NCBI GenBank assembly: GCA_903813345.2
Contig: CAIIXF020000005.1
Span: forward strand, 13,955,375-14,019,374
Origin: Owenia fusiformis
Lineage: Eukaryota > Annelida > Polychaeta > Sabellida > Oweniidae
Direction: 5' to 3'
Length of the DNA: 64,000 nucleotides
The translations under genes and the position numbers were made by a program. Position 1 is the first letter of the stretch. Every line of letters begins with the position of its first letter. Below, in pieces: positions 53,101 through 64,000 of the stretch. A model generated the notes under the pieces. It was not told where the DNA came from. It did not search any database and was given only the letters and a program-made list of their open reading frames with translations.

Positions 53101-56100
53101 CTAGGAATCCAAAGTATGAAAATGTCCAAGCAACAGTGGATACAGGTATGAAAATATTGACCAACTTTCATTCAAAATGGCAGCTTACATTAGAATTAAA
53201 GTCAGATATCACTTATGAGAACATATGGAAACAGAGATTAGTAGATTATAGTTCATGAGTTCATAATGATTTTTAAGAGATTCCTGAATTAAACCATAAT
53301 TACATGTATATAACTTATGTTTGATTTTATATGTATCTTCTCATGCAATGTTGGCTTATGGCAGTTCTGATAGCCATCTTGAATCCTTAACTTCAAAATG
53401 GTAACCACCCCCCCCCCCCTCTCCCTCCCAAGTGTCAATTATATGGATTACCTAGATTCTAATGTCTCCCCAAACACATTTTTGGGTGAAATAAGCCCCT
53501 AAATAGGAGGTGTAAGAAGGGGAAGGGGATGAGGGAAAAGAATAAATATAGTATGTGTACTTACATCAATGTTTTGAAAATAGAGTGTTTTCAAGATCTT
53601 GTCTGATGTCACATTCTTCCTGAGATCCCCAGTGCTTCATTCAGAGTACCGAGGATTGGTTTTGTGGTTTATTCTGGCCTACTAACCTCAACCTAAAACT
53701 GACTCTCACTTTGCCATAAATGAAATTATTGTAAATTATTTTTATTTAACAATTTTACTGTTGCTTTTTAGGAGCAAGTGTTACCAAATACATGAGGAAA
53801 ATAGAGGACATCAAAAAAAGTAAGATGGTTTAATTTTTCTAAATATATGTTCTTTGATAGCTAGAAGTTAGGACCTGGGATTTACGAGCATGAACCAAAC
53901 CTAGCTTGTAAAACCATAGCTCAAACAATTACAGCCCTTTGTATTGTAGTACAGCCCTATGTATGGAGGTACAGCCCTGTAACATTATGGTACAGGCCCT
54001 ATGCATGGAGTTACAGGCCTATAGCATTGTGGTACATGCCCTATGCATGGTGGTACAGGCAAATAACAACATTGTGGTCCTATATATGGAGGTACAGGCA
54101 TATTATATTTTGGTACAGGCCCTATGCATGGTGGAACAGGGCAACAACATTGTGATACAGGCCTTATGTATGGAGGTATGCTGTACAGGCCTATAATATT
54201 GTAGGAAGTATAGGCCTAAAACATTGTGATACAGGCCCTAAGCATGGTGGTACATGCCAATAACATTGTGGTACAGGATGGGTGATTTTTAAAATGTCAG
54301 AACTGGGGCCAGAAGCCAACTACATGTACTTTTAAGTACAGAAAAGGCCTATAAAGGCTTAATTATGCCCATCTTGAGCCCCTACAAAATTTTTGGGGCC
54401 CTGAAATTTTGTTCTGGGCCCACAAAAGGGCCCCCCCCCCCTTGGTCCGCTAGTGATTATTAACTATCCATAAATAAACAAAAGGAAAAAACACAATCAA
54501 GGCTGATAAGAACCCAGACAACATTGTGTAAATTCCCAGTGTGGTGTGAGAATATACATGTTAGTCAATCTTGGTTGCTTTTAAGAATTTTAAAGTAGCT
54601 TTCAGAAGAAATCTGTTATCTTCATTACTTAGTTTGTGTTATCATGTAAAAGCATGTTGACCTTGCAAACAGAGTTTGCATCTAAGAATTTTTTTAAATC
54701 ATGAGGCAGACCATTCCATTCTTCATGTGCAGGAAAATATGTAGTTTTTCTGAATGAAATGCTGATTTTTAGAGTCACATTTTACTCTCTTATGAGAGTA
54801 TGTAAAATAAGTATTGTCTCCTTTTGGAAATTTCTTTTGGCAAAATCTCCACCTACGATGTAACATAACACCCAGTGTTCTCCACAGGATTTTTTCTCAA
54901 GTAGGTGCAAAATTCTCATTTTCACACTGTCTATGTCAAGAAAGTTTGAGATGGACTTTTTTAATATGTTCAAATAATGATTCTAGTGATATTAGAATTA
55001 TGATAAAAAGTACAAAGAGTCTTCTGAAGCCACTGGTATGTAAAATAAAAACATAAATCAAGAAATTAATATGCCCTGCCTTAGATTTGAACCTAGACTG
55101 TTAAACATACATTCATAAGAATCTAATAAAAAGTAAAATTCAGAATAACAATAGAAAAAAGACAAAATATGACTCTATAAAAATAACTTAAAACAAAAAG
55201 GCTGGGTTGCGCAAGTAGAAAGTATCGGTGGGATTTGAACCCACAACTTTTCCCCTTCAAAGAATTATCATACCATTAGACTACGAAGTATCCACCATAC
55301 TGAGCCAACCTAACAACAGAGCTCTAAAATCAGCTAATAAACTAAATGTTTCTGATGCAATTCTAAATGCAATACCTGTCTTTACTTTCATTTGAACGTT
55401 TACCAGATTTTCTTTCTACAATGATGCAGTACCCGGATATTATATATTAGCCAATAGATAATGTAGCGGACCAAAAAATTTTGAAACAAATATTATCTAC
55501 AATTATTGAAGTATATTTGTCCATTAACAAAAATAAGGTAAAATTACTTGTAAAGTTTATCTAAAGATGTCAGGGCAGTAAGTTATCGATTACAATATCA
55601 ATATGTATTGATTACAATATGTACTACTGTGAACTCAACTCGTCAAATATTTAGATTGTGATAGTTTGTTATAAGAATTGTAAGAAGAGTTGAAGGAATT
55701 GTTAATGTCATTGACTCTCTGAGATGGTAATTGAACAAAGCTACAAAAGCTATTTGAATCTGGTCAAAAGAACTCCTGAAGTTGAACCTATAGTTTGTAT
55801 TTAAACAAGACACATTTTTGACAATGTCTTAGAAATATAGTAAAAGTTATATTTACTAATTTTGACGAATGTGTTTTTCCTACCCATAAAGTTTCATGAT
55901 ATTTATTCTGATTCCTTGTTTTTTCACTCTAAATTTGAATTTATTAACTGGTTTTCTATTACAAGTATTTCTCAACAATTTCAAAGTTTTAACTCCATTC
56001 CTGTTTGTTGTATTCCTTGCTAATTTCACTCTATTTTGCATTAAAAATTTGAGTGATATAATATTTATGGGATACTTTACCTTTTCACACCTTATAAGAT

Positions 56101-59100
56101 TGTATATAAAATGTTTAAAAATCCCTTGTATTTTGAGAAATTCCGATTCTGATATTATTTAATTTCATATACGCCAAAATTAACTAATTAACGAAAAAGA
56201 AATTGAATTGGATACGATTTCAATAGATAGATATCTGAGAATAGAATATTTATGTTTGTTGTTGATTTATTGTTGTTTGAAATTGATTGTACTTTAGATT
56301 GTAAGGTCGTGTAGCAATCTCTGATCAATAGCTTGTTACCATGTACATACAGTGTAGTATTTTATAGCGGAACGGAAGAAGCGTGAGACATATCAACTAG
56401 AGTGTTATAGAAACTGAGATTAACACTCAGCCAGGCATTTAATTTTTCGTGATTCAACACAATTTATTTGTTTTGATAAGGATCCGATATTCCAACACTA
56501 GTGTTTTATCAATCGATCTCACATACTTCGACAACAGTAAAAGTGGATTAGACACGGGAAAATAGATTATGGAGTCTATTCTATTGTAATTAATTTCTCT
56601 GATATAAACTGCAAATTATAAGATATATTAAAAAATCACACAGGTAGATTTGTAAACAAAACGTTTATACATTAACATAAAAATATTGCATAGGATCTCA
56701 CACTGGATTAATATTCACAAAAATGTCTGGATGAGTTTACGTTACAAAAGACAAGATCGAGATGTAGCTTAAACAATACGGCATGTACAATATATGGATT
56801 AAGAAATCGGGGATTATAAAGATCATATAAGCATTTTTCAATATGCCTCGTAGTTACCCATTTAATGTAAATACAAAAGTTTTATCTCCAAGAAAAAGTG
56901 ATCGATTTCAAAGGAGTGGGAAGGAATTATTAACAAAAGAGGAAATCCTCGCAAAATGCTTAGAAGGTAAAAAAACAAATTGTATCTTTTTCCTTCTTTG
57001 TAATGGTTTTGCATCAACTTCATATTACCCCCCCCCCCCCTCCCTCCTACCGCCATCTACCCATCTTCCTCAGCCTCCAAACACTTTAGAGAAATAGAAA
57101 GTATTGATAAGAATTTGAAAAATATGTCCCAGAAGTAATCATTACTGATGAAATCTTGTCATTAACAACTGTTGACTCTATTTAATTCTGGATATGTATT
57201 ACACTGTTTTTAAAAATGAGGAAATGTTTCAGCATTTAATCGAAGTATTTTAAACTATGTATTCTACAATAATGGGCAAATATCCAATCCATATATATAT
57301 ATATTGAAGATAATATCCCATTTCATTTATAATTGGTAATTCTAAAAATTCTAATCATGCTGAAACATTTTAGAGGATAAGCCAAATTAAAACCATTTAC
57401 TTGAAAGCAAATATATGAAACAACATAGCAATTGATTATTTATCATCCCATAAACTGCAGTATTGTGAAAATATTTGCTGCTAATTTAGAGGTAAGAAGA
57501 CAATTAGTCTAAGAAATTAGTCTATGTGGCACTGAATTAGCACCAGCATTTTTCACTAAATAATTTAGTGAAAATATGCTATGTCTGAAAAGATAATTTT
57601 GATAAAAATCACTGACAATGCAGACCCATAGCTAGCTTTTGCCAAGGGTTTTTTAATTCAAAGTGAGTTCATTTTTGACAACTTTTATCCAAATATTGGC
57701 TTATAACTTGAAAAGTGCTCAAAATGGTGAAAACTCCATGATTTTGAAAGAATTATTTGGCCAGAGGTACCCCTTGAATGCCTCATGGCTATGTATCTGC
57801 AATGTTTGGCCTTTTGTGGTGAATATAACTGGTAGAATTGTTTTCATGGCCTGACTTCGTCGCTAACATGCTTGGGCGTCCAAGACTTTTGGATCACCCC
57901 TCGTATAAGAGTTAGCTGACGTTTGGGAGTCTGACTTACCTAACGGTTAGAACCCGAATCTTAATGAAACCATATCACCTTTGTTGCGTCAATGATGATG
58001 CATAAACACAGTATTTGATAGAAATTAGTGTAAATGCTTTTCCAACTTTTTCATTTTTCATCAATGTTGACTTCCGGGAAGGCGTTGTAGTTATCACGAA
58101 ATAACGCATTGACCCTTGAACTTTACTTTGTTGACGTGTCAACCAAGCATGTCTGTTGTGAAAATTAAAAGAATATTAAGCAATGTTTTGCGGTCGTTTG
58201 TGGACGAATAGCCTGTTCTAGATTTCAAGTGAAGTACGCAACGAACGAAACTGCGTGATCTACACTCCCACTATTGGTCTGAACGAAATGCTACGTACAA
58301 ATATGAGCCGTCTGCTGTATAAGTCGATTAATAGAGTAAGACCTGTTGGTGATGCTTTATAATTTAGACCAAAACATTGAAGAACAAACAAACCTGTAAA
58401 TCGTGAAAATAACGAACAAATATTCGGTTTTCACATATGTTCGGTAATTTTTCGTATTGAAACTTCCGGAACTTACAAGGAAATCATTCATTTTCACGGT
58501 CCATGATTTACCTCTTGGATGTTGTGGCAAATGCGCCATGGTTGACGGAACAAAGATGATATGGTTTCATTAAGATTCAGGTTCTAATCTTTAGAAGGTA
58601 AGCCAGACTCCCAAACGTCAGCTAACTCTTATATTTAGCATGTTAGCGACGAAGTCAGGCCATGAAAACAATTCTAGTAGTATGTGTGGCAAATGATGGG
58701 TCTTAAGTTATACTTTGGTCACCCCCAAGGAAGGTTAAGAAGATTTTATAAAAAATTCCCATTACATGAAAGACAGACTAGGAAACCCTCTGCATGAGCC
58801 CTGTGTTTGATACTGAAACAAATCAGTTGTTCAAACCACCTGAAACTACTTAAACACAACACGCAACACATCCTTGTCTCATTTAGGATCTTGGGCACTC
58901 TGCTATAGGTTCATGGTATTGAAATATATGGTATTATTTTCTTTGACAGCATGGTTTATATTATGAACTCATACTATATGGCAATACCTACATCAATAAT
59001 CACAAATTGAAAACCTTGTCTCGCATTCTTGTACATTGTAATCGTAATGATATCTATATTGATTTGGTTTGTCCAAGCTTTCTACATTGATATCATTATC

Positions 59101-60380
59101 CCATTAAATCATGTATTATAAAGATAAACCATGGCAACTCTATTCTTTATCTATATAATGATAAATAACCCCCTCCCTCTTCATCTGAGTTCGTTCACAT
59201 TTTTTATTTTATTTCTTATTTCAGATTACAGATATAGGAAAGATGAGCTCTTTAAACGAATGAAAGTCTCCACATTTGTTCAACTGGTAAGTAGAAGTTA
59301 AGCTGATAGATTTCATCTGTGACTCAAATTGTAAATTGTTATATTATTCAAATACCCAGATTTGGGAGAAAAAAAGTCAATGTATCGATCAATAACTATT
59401 GGGGCTCATTCTGATACTCATAGCATCTTTCTGTTTCACATGAAACATCTCAGGGCTGAGAAGAAATGAAATGTCATGGTTTATCAAGATGATTGGGGCT
59501 AGAGAAAAATTTGATTGTGTTTTGTTTACATAAATGAAGATTCAAATGCTAGTGACTTCTACTCAATGTGAAAATATCCGTGCAGTAAACATCAGTAATT
59601 ATTCCATAATAACATGTTTTCCCTGGGAAATAAACAGGGAATAGAATTGATATTTAAAAAATCCTGTATCAGATCCTACACCAGCCAAAATCCTCTATCA
59701 GATCCTGTGCCAGAAGTATTCCCGGGAATTTTCTTGTCTTGATTTTTACACTTCTTGTTCCATTTTAACACTTGTTGATAGAAGTTGAAAATGTCAGTGT
59801 ACCACTTTATGTCACCATCATTGGGTGGTGACAAATCAAATTTGAAAATGAATAAGTTCCAGAAACAATATTATTGAATAAATAGGTTATTGATGGTCAT
59901 GATAGAATATGAATGTTTCCTTGAGAAAATATGATATTGGCATCAGAAAATATATTGACACTCGGACTGTCACCTTCGGTTAATACAATATTTTCCTCAG
60001 CCAATATCATATTTGCCCTCGAAATAAAATTCATATTCCATCCCTCCCATTAAATAGCCTCTATATATTCAGTAGAGTGAGAGTCAATCTGTCAATATAA
60101 TTGATTAAATGACAATTTGGGAAGAATTGAAAACATTGACCTTACTTTTCGAAACACATTATATTTTTATTAGTTTTTTTCTGATTTATCAATAGTGACA
60201 ATGGGAGACCAATAAACACATATCAATTCATATATTATGCATAGGCCTTTATAGAATAATATACTGTCAGAGATCCATATATGCAAATAAAAAAGAAATA
60301 ACTTTTATTTTAGGTGATCCAAGTAGCTGATATCGAAAGACAAGATCTTGAGACAGCTAGGGATGAAACAATGATATCAG
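50116..60380 (+). CDS. CEP41: CEP41, centrosomal protein 41 (5' exons, 3' partial)
   Basis: Five exons: 50116-50148, 53082-53145, 53772-53819, 59225-59286, 60314-60380. All are GT-AG with consistent phases, giving 91 codons and ending in phase 1. The protein starts MSAKSSSRNAD and continues KKIPRNPKYENV, VDTGASVTKYMRKIEDIKKN, YRYRKDELFKRMKVSTFVQL and VIQVADIERQDLE, matching the conserved CEP41 N-terminus. CEP41 acts at the basal body and axoneme, where it promotes tubulin polyglutamylation by bringing in the glutamylase TTLL6. The rhodanese-like domain is encoded downstream and is not found up to 64000, so the gene continues to the right or is interrupted. Intron 3 is 5.4 kb and holds a possible alternative first exon at 56843. 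Confidence 0.93.
51427..51455. repeat. short perfect hairpin
   Basis: TGAGACTAACAT, a 5-nt loop, then ATGTTAGTCTCA. It lies inside the 50501-52115 element. Confidence 0.5.
51776..51841 (-). tRNA. tRNA-like sequence or tRNA pseudogene
   Basis: On the minus strand CTCTGGTATAGTGGTTAG is followed by a B-box GGGTTCGATTCCC. The 5' and 3' ends pair as an acceptor stem only with many G-T wobbles, and the anticodon arm is irregular (CCGC/GCGG around 11 nt), so this is probably not functional. The loop contains TTTCCAC, vaguely like tRNA-Gly(TCC). Length is about 66 nt, shorter than normal. Confidence 0.4.
52276..52377. mobile_element. 102-bp inverted-repeat (MITE-like)
   Basis: AAGGAGGATTGACTCCCAGA through ATGCAACAT pairs with ATGTTGCATTCTGGGATCAA through ATCCTCCTT: 28-nt arms with few mismatches. 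CEP41 intron 1. Confidence 0.6.
53939..54275. repeat. degenerate minisatellite, TACAGGCC type
   Basis: Units of about 20-45 bp alternate GGTACAGGCCCTATGCATG and GGTACAGGCCTATAACATTG with many indels. CEP41 intron 3. The 85-codon frame over it is a repeat artefact. Confidence 0.8.
55219..55295 (-). tRNA. tRNA-like pseudogene
   Basis: On the minus strand TAGTCTAATGGTATGAT (A-box-like) precedes TCTTTGAAG, and a B-box GGGTTCAAATCCC follows. The T-arm stem GTGGG/CCCAC is good, but the ends GGATACTT and GATACTTT cannot pair as an acceptor stem, so it is a broken tRNA or SINE head. The anticodon region resembles tRNA-Gln (TTG). Confidence 0.4.
55300..56842. other. CEP41 intron 3, no gene seen
   Basis: AT-rich. 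One 88-codon plus-strand frame (55896-56162) is hydrophobic and Phe/Leu-rich without family features. The part from about 56340 could be a promoter/leader for the exon at 56843. Confidence 0.4.
56843..56966 (+). CDS. possible alternative first coding exon of CEP41
   Basis: ATG at 56843 opens 41 codons (MPRSYPFNVNTKVLSPRKSD, then a Lys/Glu-rich stretch ending KEEILAKCLE) and stops at a donor GAAG-GTAAAAA. It ends in phase 1, the same phase CEP41 exon 3 leaves. Splicing to exon 4 would therefore keep frame, giving ...CLED-YRYRKDELF. It lies 2.3 kb upstream of exon 4 inside intron 3. No acceptor is needed if transcription starts locally. Alternatively it is a chance frame. Confidence 0.4.
57833..58676. 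mobile_element. 844-bp TIR element
   Basis: TIRs of at least 35 bp are exact: TAGAATTGTTTTCATGGCCT (57833) and AGGCCATGAAAACAATTCTA (to 58676). Similarity continues inside through GTTAGCTGACGTTTGGGAGT and ATTAAGATTCAGGTTCTAA. The left TIR carries a small insertion (CTTGGGCGTCC region, 57871-57902). No target duplication recognised, no transposase. CEP41 intron 3. Confidence 0.78.
59810..59833. mobile_element. TIR-only remnant of the TGTCACCAC family
   Basis: TGTCACCATCATTGGGTGGTGACA: two family termini joined with no interior. CEP41 intron 4. Confidence 0.45.
59878..60062. mobile_element. inverted-repeat MITE
   Basis: GATAGAATATGAATG, GAGAAAATATGATATTGGC and AATATATTGACACTCGG on the left are mirrored by AATACAATATTTTCC, GCCAATATCATATTTGC and ATTCATATTCCATC on the right. 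CEP41 intron 4. Confidence 0.55.
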
Positions 60381-60489
60381 GTGAGTACTTTATCAGGTTT
60401 CCTCCAGAAAAAGACCAATCATAGCCCTTTCCTGAAGGAGATTGTACCCTTCTCCTGAAGGAACCAGAAAATAAAAATCTGCACAAGTG

Positions 60490-60571
60490 TATCCTGCGCA
60501 CAGAGTCCAGTTAGAAACAAGTTAGATGAACCTCTCTTTTAAGAAGCAAAGTTGAACGAGTGCAAAGGGTA
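60490..60571 (+). mobile_element. truncated TACCCT-family MITE, copy 3
   Basis: 82 bp: the left end TATCCTGCGCACAGAGTCCA is joined directly to the right end CTCTCTTTTAAGAAGCAAAG ... GAGTGCAAAGGGTA. It is an internal-deletion derivative of the 303-bp element at 47390. No matching target duplication is left. Confidence 0.7.
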
Positions 60572-62670
60572 TGCTGTCTGGGCAAAAAATACCACATTGA
60601 ATCAAGAACTACAGTATAAGACCATAATAGTAATCTTCAAAGTTCTTTAAAAAATTCCATCGCAATCCAGCTTTCAAAGCATCTCAAAAAGAAAAATGTA
60701 TGAGCCTGAAATGACATCATAAATAGAATAAAGGGTTAGATACACATGTTGGAAGTGTAAGATGCTTGAATTGCCATCCTACTTGTATGTAATCCATCAT
60801 TTTATCGATGAAAACTTCCATGGACGTTTGAGTATATAAAATGCCTTTTATAGTACTAAACCAGATAGATTACCTTTAATATGCTTGTTTTGTATCATGT
60901 GAATAGCAGAAACGCATGCAACTGTAAATTAGTCTTTTGTATGCATGAACTGTTCATCCTTCAATCCACAATATTGTTTTCAGATTAACTCATAAATAAA
61001 ATGCCATGATGATCGTGAATAAAATGACATGCTGATCATTTTGAGAAATACTGTCTCTATCATACATCTTTTTATCATCTTCGCACGCCCGGTCTTCTTT
61101 GCATTCCGACGGGAGCTTTGTGAACGAAGATGTCTTTTTATCGCACTTTGATAAGTGCCTTTTGCTCTTCAAAGTGCAATATTTCTCACTGTATGTTGTT
61201 TTTTTATAAAAATTCATTTGAGTCATAGAAATCTCTGCACATGGATAACATTTGATAATACAGTTACCTTACAGAATTTTTGTCTTTTGTTCTTTATTCT
61301 GCAATATAAACTATGACTGATATGTCATCATGTTCTTGGGTATTCTGTGTATAATAGAATTAATGTTTTCCTCAGTATAACATTGCAATGAAACAACAGC
61401 TGAATCAATACAGTATTCTCATAAAAAATATTTCATAATGAGTAGGGTCAGTTCTCTCTTTTGCTGTATCAGAATTTATTAGATTGAATGTACATGTACT
61501 TTAGTTTTGAGATATAAGAGCTCAAAAACTAAAAAAACTTTTCTCAACTTTAACAAGTTTTTTTTAACATCATCTTCAAGTTTTCTGGAGTTCATATTTG
61601 ACCTTAAATTTCAGATTTGATCTTCAGTTGACCTTCATTGACCTTCACGCATATCTACTACATTGATAAAAAAAGTTGATTTTAAAATTGACTTTTTTTA
61701 TTCTAATTTAGGTCACCTTAATTTGAAAAAACCTATTGTGACTAAGCTTGTATTCACGAATGCAACTTTCAGCTAGCAGCTACAGGTTGATTGTAATTTG
61801 ATGGCAAACTCACTGAAATATGAACAGTAGCTGCCATGTATCCCGGTAGCTGATTCGCTAATTTGCTAATTGACAGGTTAATTTATGAAAATTAATTGGT
61901 TAAACCGGTTGCTAATAGCCAAAAGTTGCATTGGCAACAATACAATCTAAGTTTCTCAACATTCAAGACTATAAATCAATAATTTGGGTTGAAAGTCAGG
62001 ATATACACATTCCTCTAAAGGTTCAGCACATATTAGCATTTGACAATTTATTGCAATTTTGCACCAGTTTTGAGATGTAATCAAATTTTGACATTTTTCA
62101 AGCTCATATTTCAACATGCTCCAATAGCTGTTTATTAACACTTGTAATTGATAAATGTCATTCATCCTTAATTTTGTTCAGTCTTTTTTTGAAAGGCTAT
62201 TTTTTAATAACATTTTATTCTTTATTCTGCTTCATTCAAATATAATTATTTTGGCGAAAGGAGTCTGCAAAGGTGCCGCAAAAGCAATGAATGAAGAAAT
62301 ATAATCGAATTAGCTAATTAATCAAATCCACCTAATTAAGCTAATTAGGCAAGTTTAATTAGCTTATTCCTTAAAATAAGGTTGAAATAAGTCATTTAAT
62401 TGGTAAATTCTTAACATACTTACGTAAATTGTAAGCTTAATTAACTAAAGGTCAGCACTGGGTACTGTACTATGAAGGATAGATAAAACTTAAAGGACCT
62501 GTCCAATTTTATATGCCATTATAAGCAAAATAAGCTTAAGCTTTACAGCACCAATTTCAAACTCCTTTTCAATGCTTTTATTCTTCATTCAGTTCATAAA
62601 TCAAATTATTTCTTAATTTTCATTTATTTTTTGGTCTTTGAATTCTCGAAACAAACATGTTCAGTGAGAA
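60572..62670. other. CEP41 intron 5 / intergenic, no gene recognised
   Basis: AT-rich. A minus-strand frame at 60990-61226 (78 codons, Lys/Asp-rich) is unusually GC-rich at 61080-61150 but has no recognisable domain. GACCTT repeats at 61600-61650 and AATTAGCTAATTA-type palindromic sequence at 62290-62450 are seen. Confidence 0.45.
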
Positions 62671-63722
62671 TCAAACATTTGGATACCAAGCTGCATTTGA
62701 GCAAACCTTCTTTAAATCATGTCCGAAGTAATATTCACCAGTTATGGTAGTTGAACCAAGGTAATATGGCACAAAAGCATATCCTGTTATTTTAAATCTG
62801 TCAGCAGTATTTCTCCAAATTGCCTCTCTTGATGCCAAATTGTAGGAAAAATTTGTTTTTACGATGCCTTCAACATTCCTGAAAAACATTTGTACTTGTC
62901 CACAGCAGGATGATACTAACTGGAGTTTGAGTATCATCCAAGATGGGAGACAAAATTTGTTCGTCATACATAAACATTTGATTTCAACTAAACCAAATAA
63001 AATCTTGATTCCAAATATTTTGTCAAGTATTCAACTACTGATTGTATACGTAACTACTGAGAAATACTCAAACAACATCTCTGAAATTGACTCAAAGGGA
63101 TGAGGATTCTAACCTATAATATTCACCATTGATGAACCTAACTCAACGGAGATCAATGTATTTCCATATGGTTAGTGTAATCCCTTGTTGAGTAAGTTTC
63201 CAAAAATGTAATTTGAATTAGATCATCTGAAGCAAAGCCATTTCGTCTTTCGTCAATCCAGAGATGTTTGCATATTTTTATGTCAGTACCACAAATTGTG
63301 GCATATTTTTATAGTCTCCAACCTTTTTATGGATTGTGTTTGGCAGTTGATGATTGGTGTTTGGCATTGGTGTTTGGTGGTCAGTGTATGTAACAAATGA
63401 CACATGGTGACATTTTGCATGTTAATGCCTTGTTTTGTAGTTGTAGCCTTTAACAGAAAAATACTTTTTAAGCCTTCATCTCGGAAATGTCTCATTTGTC
63501 TAATGATTTATTACTGAAATAAAAAGTATATTCACCTTCCCTTGTTATCTCTAAATGTATATGTCCCTCTGGCAGTCCCTAAAACAATCTGTGGAAAATA
63601 TTCTGCGCTCTTCACTCCCGTCACTGTTTGAAATATTTTAACGAATGAAAAAGCTTCTGTGATACATTTCTGTTTCCAAGGGAGAATCACTTTGAACTTG
63701 TCACCAATCTTGTAAGGGTTTA
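62671..63722 (-). CDS. unrecognised protein, last two exons (5' partial)
   Basis: Exons 63536-63722 and 62671-62878 on the minus strand, joined by GT-AG with matching phase (GGAAG then GAATG gives GRN). The stop TGA is at 62671-62673. The joined C-terminal part is about 130 residues, with NPYKIGDKFKVILPWKQKC, VTGVKSAEYFPQIVLGTARG, NFSYNLASREAIWRN, RFKITGYAFVPYYLG and ending SNAAWYPNV. The look is of a beta-rich extracellular domain, with cysteines at the two ends, but I do not recognise a family. It lies antisense to CEP41, either nested in CEP41 intron 5 or as the next gene if CEP41 is broken. Upstream exons lie beyond 64000. Confidence 0.6.
63281..63412 (-). mobile_element. TGTCACCAC-family MITE, copy 5
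   Basis: About 132 bp in reverse orientation. On the minus strand it begins TGTCACCATGTGTCATTTGT, continues CCAAACACCAATGCC and AAAAAGGTTGGAGACTATAA, and ends GTGGTACTGACA. It lies in the intron between the two exons of the unrecognised gene. Confidence 0.65.
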
Positions 63723-64000
63723 CTGAAAGTTACATTTAGGAATGAATTAATTCAAGTATTTTGTAGAGATAAGTGAATCAAATGTGTTTAAGTACTGGAA
63801 AACGGATAAAATAATTTTGCACAACACTACCAGTATTATTATTAACGCATGCATTACAAAAAGAGTTTTATTCCAGTCTGATCACTTTTTAATTTTTATA
63901 CCACCACCAAAAAGATTTGACCTTCAATGACCTTCTCTAGGTCAAAAAAGGCTCAAAGGTCAAAAAGGTATTTTTCAACTTGCTTCAAATTGACCAAATT

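Noticed and set aside
57663-57854. 63-codon plus-strand frame in CEP41 intron 3
   Set aside because: Partly overlaps the TIR of the 57833 element and shows no CEP41 similarity or splice sites in the needed phase.
60990-61226. 78-codon Lys/Asp-rich minus-strand frame as a gene
   Set aside because: No signal peptide, domain, or convincing splice sites; kept only as a note in the interval description.
60381-64000. CEP41 rhodanese exons
   Set aside because: I looked on the plus strand for the conserved LLDVRD and SVISGVGELD regions and found none, so the gene was left partial.

Overview
This is an AT-rich animal (metazoan) nuclear window: genes are split by many GT-AG introns, intergenic and intronic DNA is full of minisatellites, foldback elements and short MITE-like repeats, and no bacterial-style gene packing is seen. 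Gene content (an invertebrate-type TRPV channel, axonemal CIMIP2, RRP12, CEP41) and the repeat style suggest a lophotrochozoan, most likely a bivalve mollusc; the species is an inference I cannot settle from sequence alone.

Layout. 1-1719 is a 39/40-bp minisatellite. 2370-6698 (minus) holds the six 5' exons of a TRPV-type ankyrin channel, which runs off the left edge. 7226-10792 (plus) is a complete six-exon gene for a ciliary microtubule inner protein of the CIMIP2/FAM166 family, head-to-head with the channel gene across about 530 bp that carries RFX (X-box)-like, NRF1-like and CCAAT motifs. 12508-49806 (minus) is a complete 31-exon RRP12 gene (1293 codons plus stop by my exon sum, human about 1297), tail-to-tail with CIMIP2. 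A single-exon two-Ig-domain gene (35119-35937, minus) is nested in RRP12 intron 10. 50116-60380 (plus) holds the first five exons of CEP41, head-to-head with RRP12 over about 310 bp; its rhodanese half is not in the window. 62671-63722 (minus) holds the last two exons of an unrecognised gene lying inside or beyond the CEP41 locus.

Functionally, TRPV (sensory cilia), CIMIP2 (axonemal doublet lumen) and CEP41 (basal body and axonemal tubulin glutamylation) are cilium-related, while RRP12 is a ribosome-export housekeeping gene. No operon or defence system is visible.

The most unusual signal is in RRP12. At four separate exon borders the exon edge with its splice site has been duplicated into the neighbouring intron: about 39 donor-like copies after exon 12, eight acceptor copies before exon 26, one acceptor copy before exon 22, and a nearly whole second exon 9 that lost its donor. 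The introns also carry several mobile elements with clean 9-bp target duplications (Mutator-like signature), including two related long-TIR foldback elements 275 bp apart, and two TTAA-flanked elements.
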